DNA of 30,385 nt from RH2-MAG17b sp035945515. Its GTDB lineage: Bacteria > Acidobacteriota > Terriglobia > UBA7540. Both the position numbers and the translations under genes were made by a program. Below, piece after piece: positions 30,351 to 30,385 of the stretch. The DNA is taken from positions 1 through 30,385 of the forward strand of contig DASZAE010000131.1 in assembly GCA_035945515.1 (NCBI GenBank). Direction: 5' to 3'. Under the pieces are notes generated by a model. The model was not told the origin of the DNA. It did not search any database and worked only from the letters and a program-made list of their open reading frames with translations. How positions within the stretch are numbered: position 1 is the stretch's first letter; each line of letters starts with the position of its first letter.

Positions 30351-30385
30351 CGGATCCGTTTCAGCAACTTGCCATACTCAACTGC

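Overview
The window looks like bacterial DNA made of two joined parts: the right end of an integrated plasmid-like element (about 1-16314) and an ordinary chromosomal stretch (about 16315-30385). Acidobacteriota is my best guess for the host. The basis is the moderately GC-rich composition, the palindromic GCGGCGGCC repeats, the GH97 glycosidase, and a CzcA-type efflux cluster preceded by a small membrane protein. This is an inference from style; no rRNA or complete tRNA is present to settle it.

Element, left part (1-3189, minus strand): a plasmid-maintenance block reads ssb, an ArdC-like antirestriction protein, a zinc-ribbon protein and a ParB-like protein. The ParB gene loses its C-terminus to an insertion sequence whose IS1182-like transposase runs off the left edge. 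The leaders of ssb and ardC carry related hairpin-rich repeats.

Element, centre (3960-14778): a defence island. Four tightly overlapping plus-strand genes encode a MutL/MORC-like GHKL ATPase, a Z1-domain helicase-like ATPase, a PD-(D/E)XK (DUF4420-type) nuclease and an AIPR-family protein. They converge on a minus-strand DNA cytosine-5 methyltransferase and Vsr nickase whose genes abut. This composition matches the Mza-type, MORC-related restriction or phage-defence systems. An AbiEi/AbiEii toxin-antitoxin pair lies directly upstream of the methyltransferase in the same direction.

Element, right end (14900-16314): a RepA-type replication initiator, four 22-bp iterons that run into the 3' end of repA, short direct repeats and DnaA-box-like sites form a plausible plasmid origin. 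About 150 bp upstream of repA lies the 3' half of a tRNA-Gln(CTG) gene. It is best read as the attachment-site copy that marks the right border of the element.

Chromosomal side (16772-30350): a tripartite RND efflux operon (small membrane protein, TolC-like lipoprotein, adaptor, CzcA/CusA-like pump); a frameshifted DUF72 remnant; a secreted GH97 alpha-galactosidase-like enzyme; a GT4 glycosyltransferase; an MsrP-type molybdoenzyme; an AI-2E/PerM-family membrane protein; and a secreted protein of unknown function. Palindromic repeats lie upstream of msrP, and one is inserted in frame inside the last gene.

A second dispersed repeat family occurs both inside the element (near 2465 and 3346) and outside it (near 16500 and 22889).
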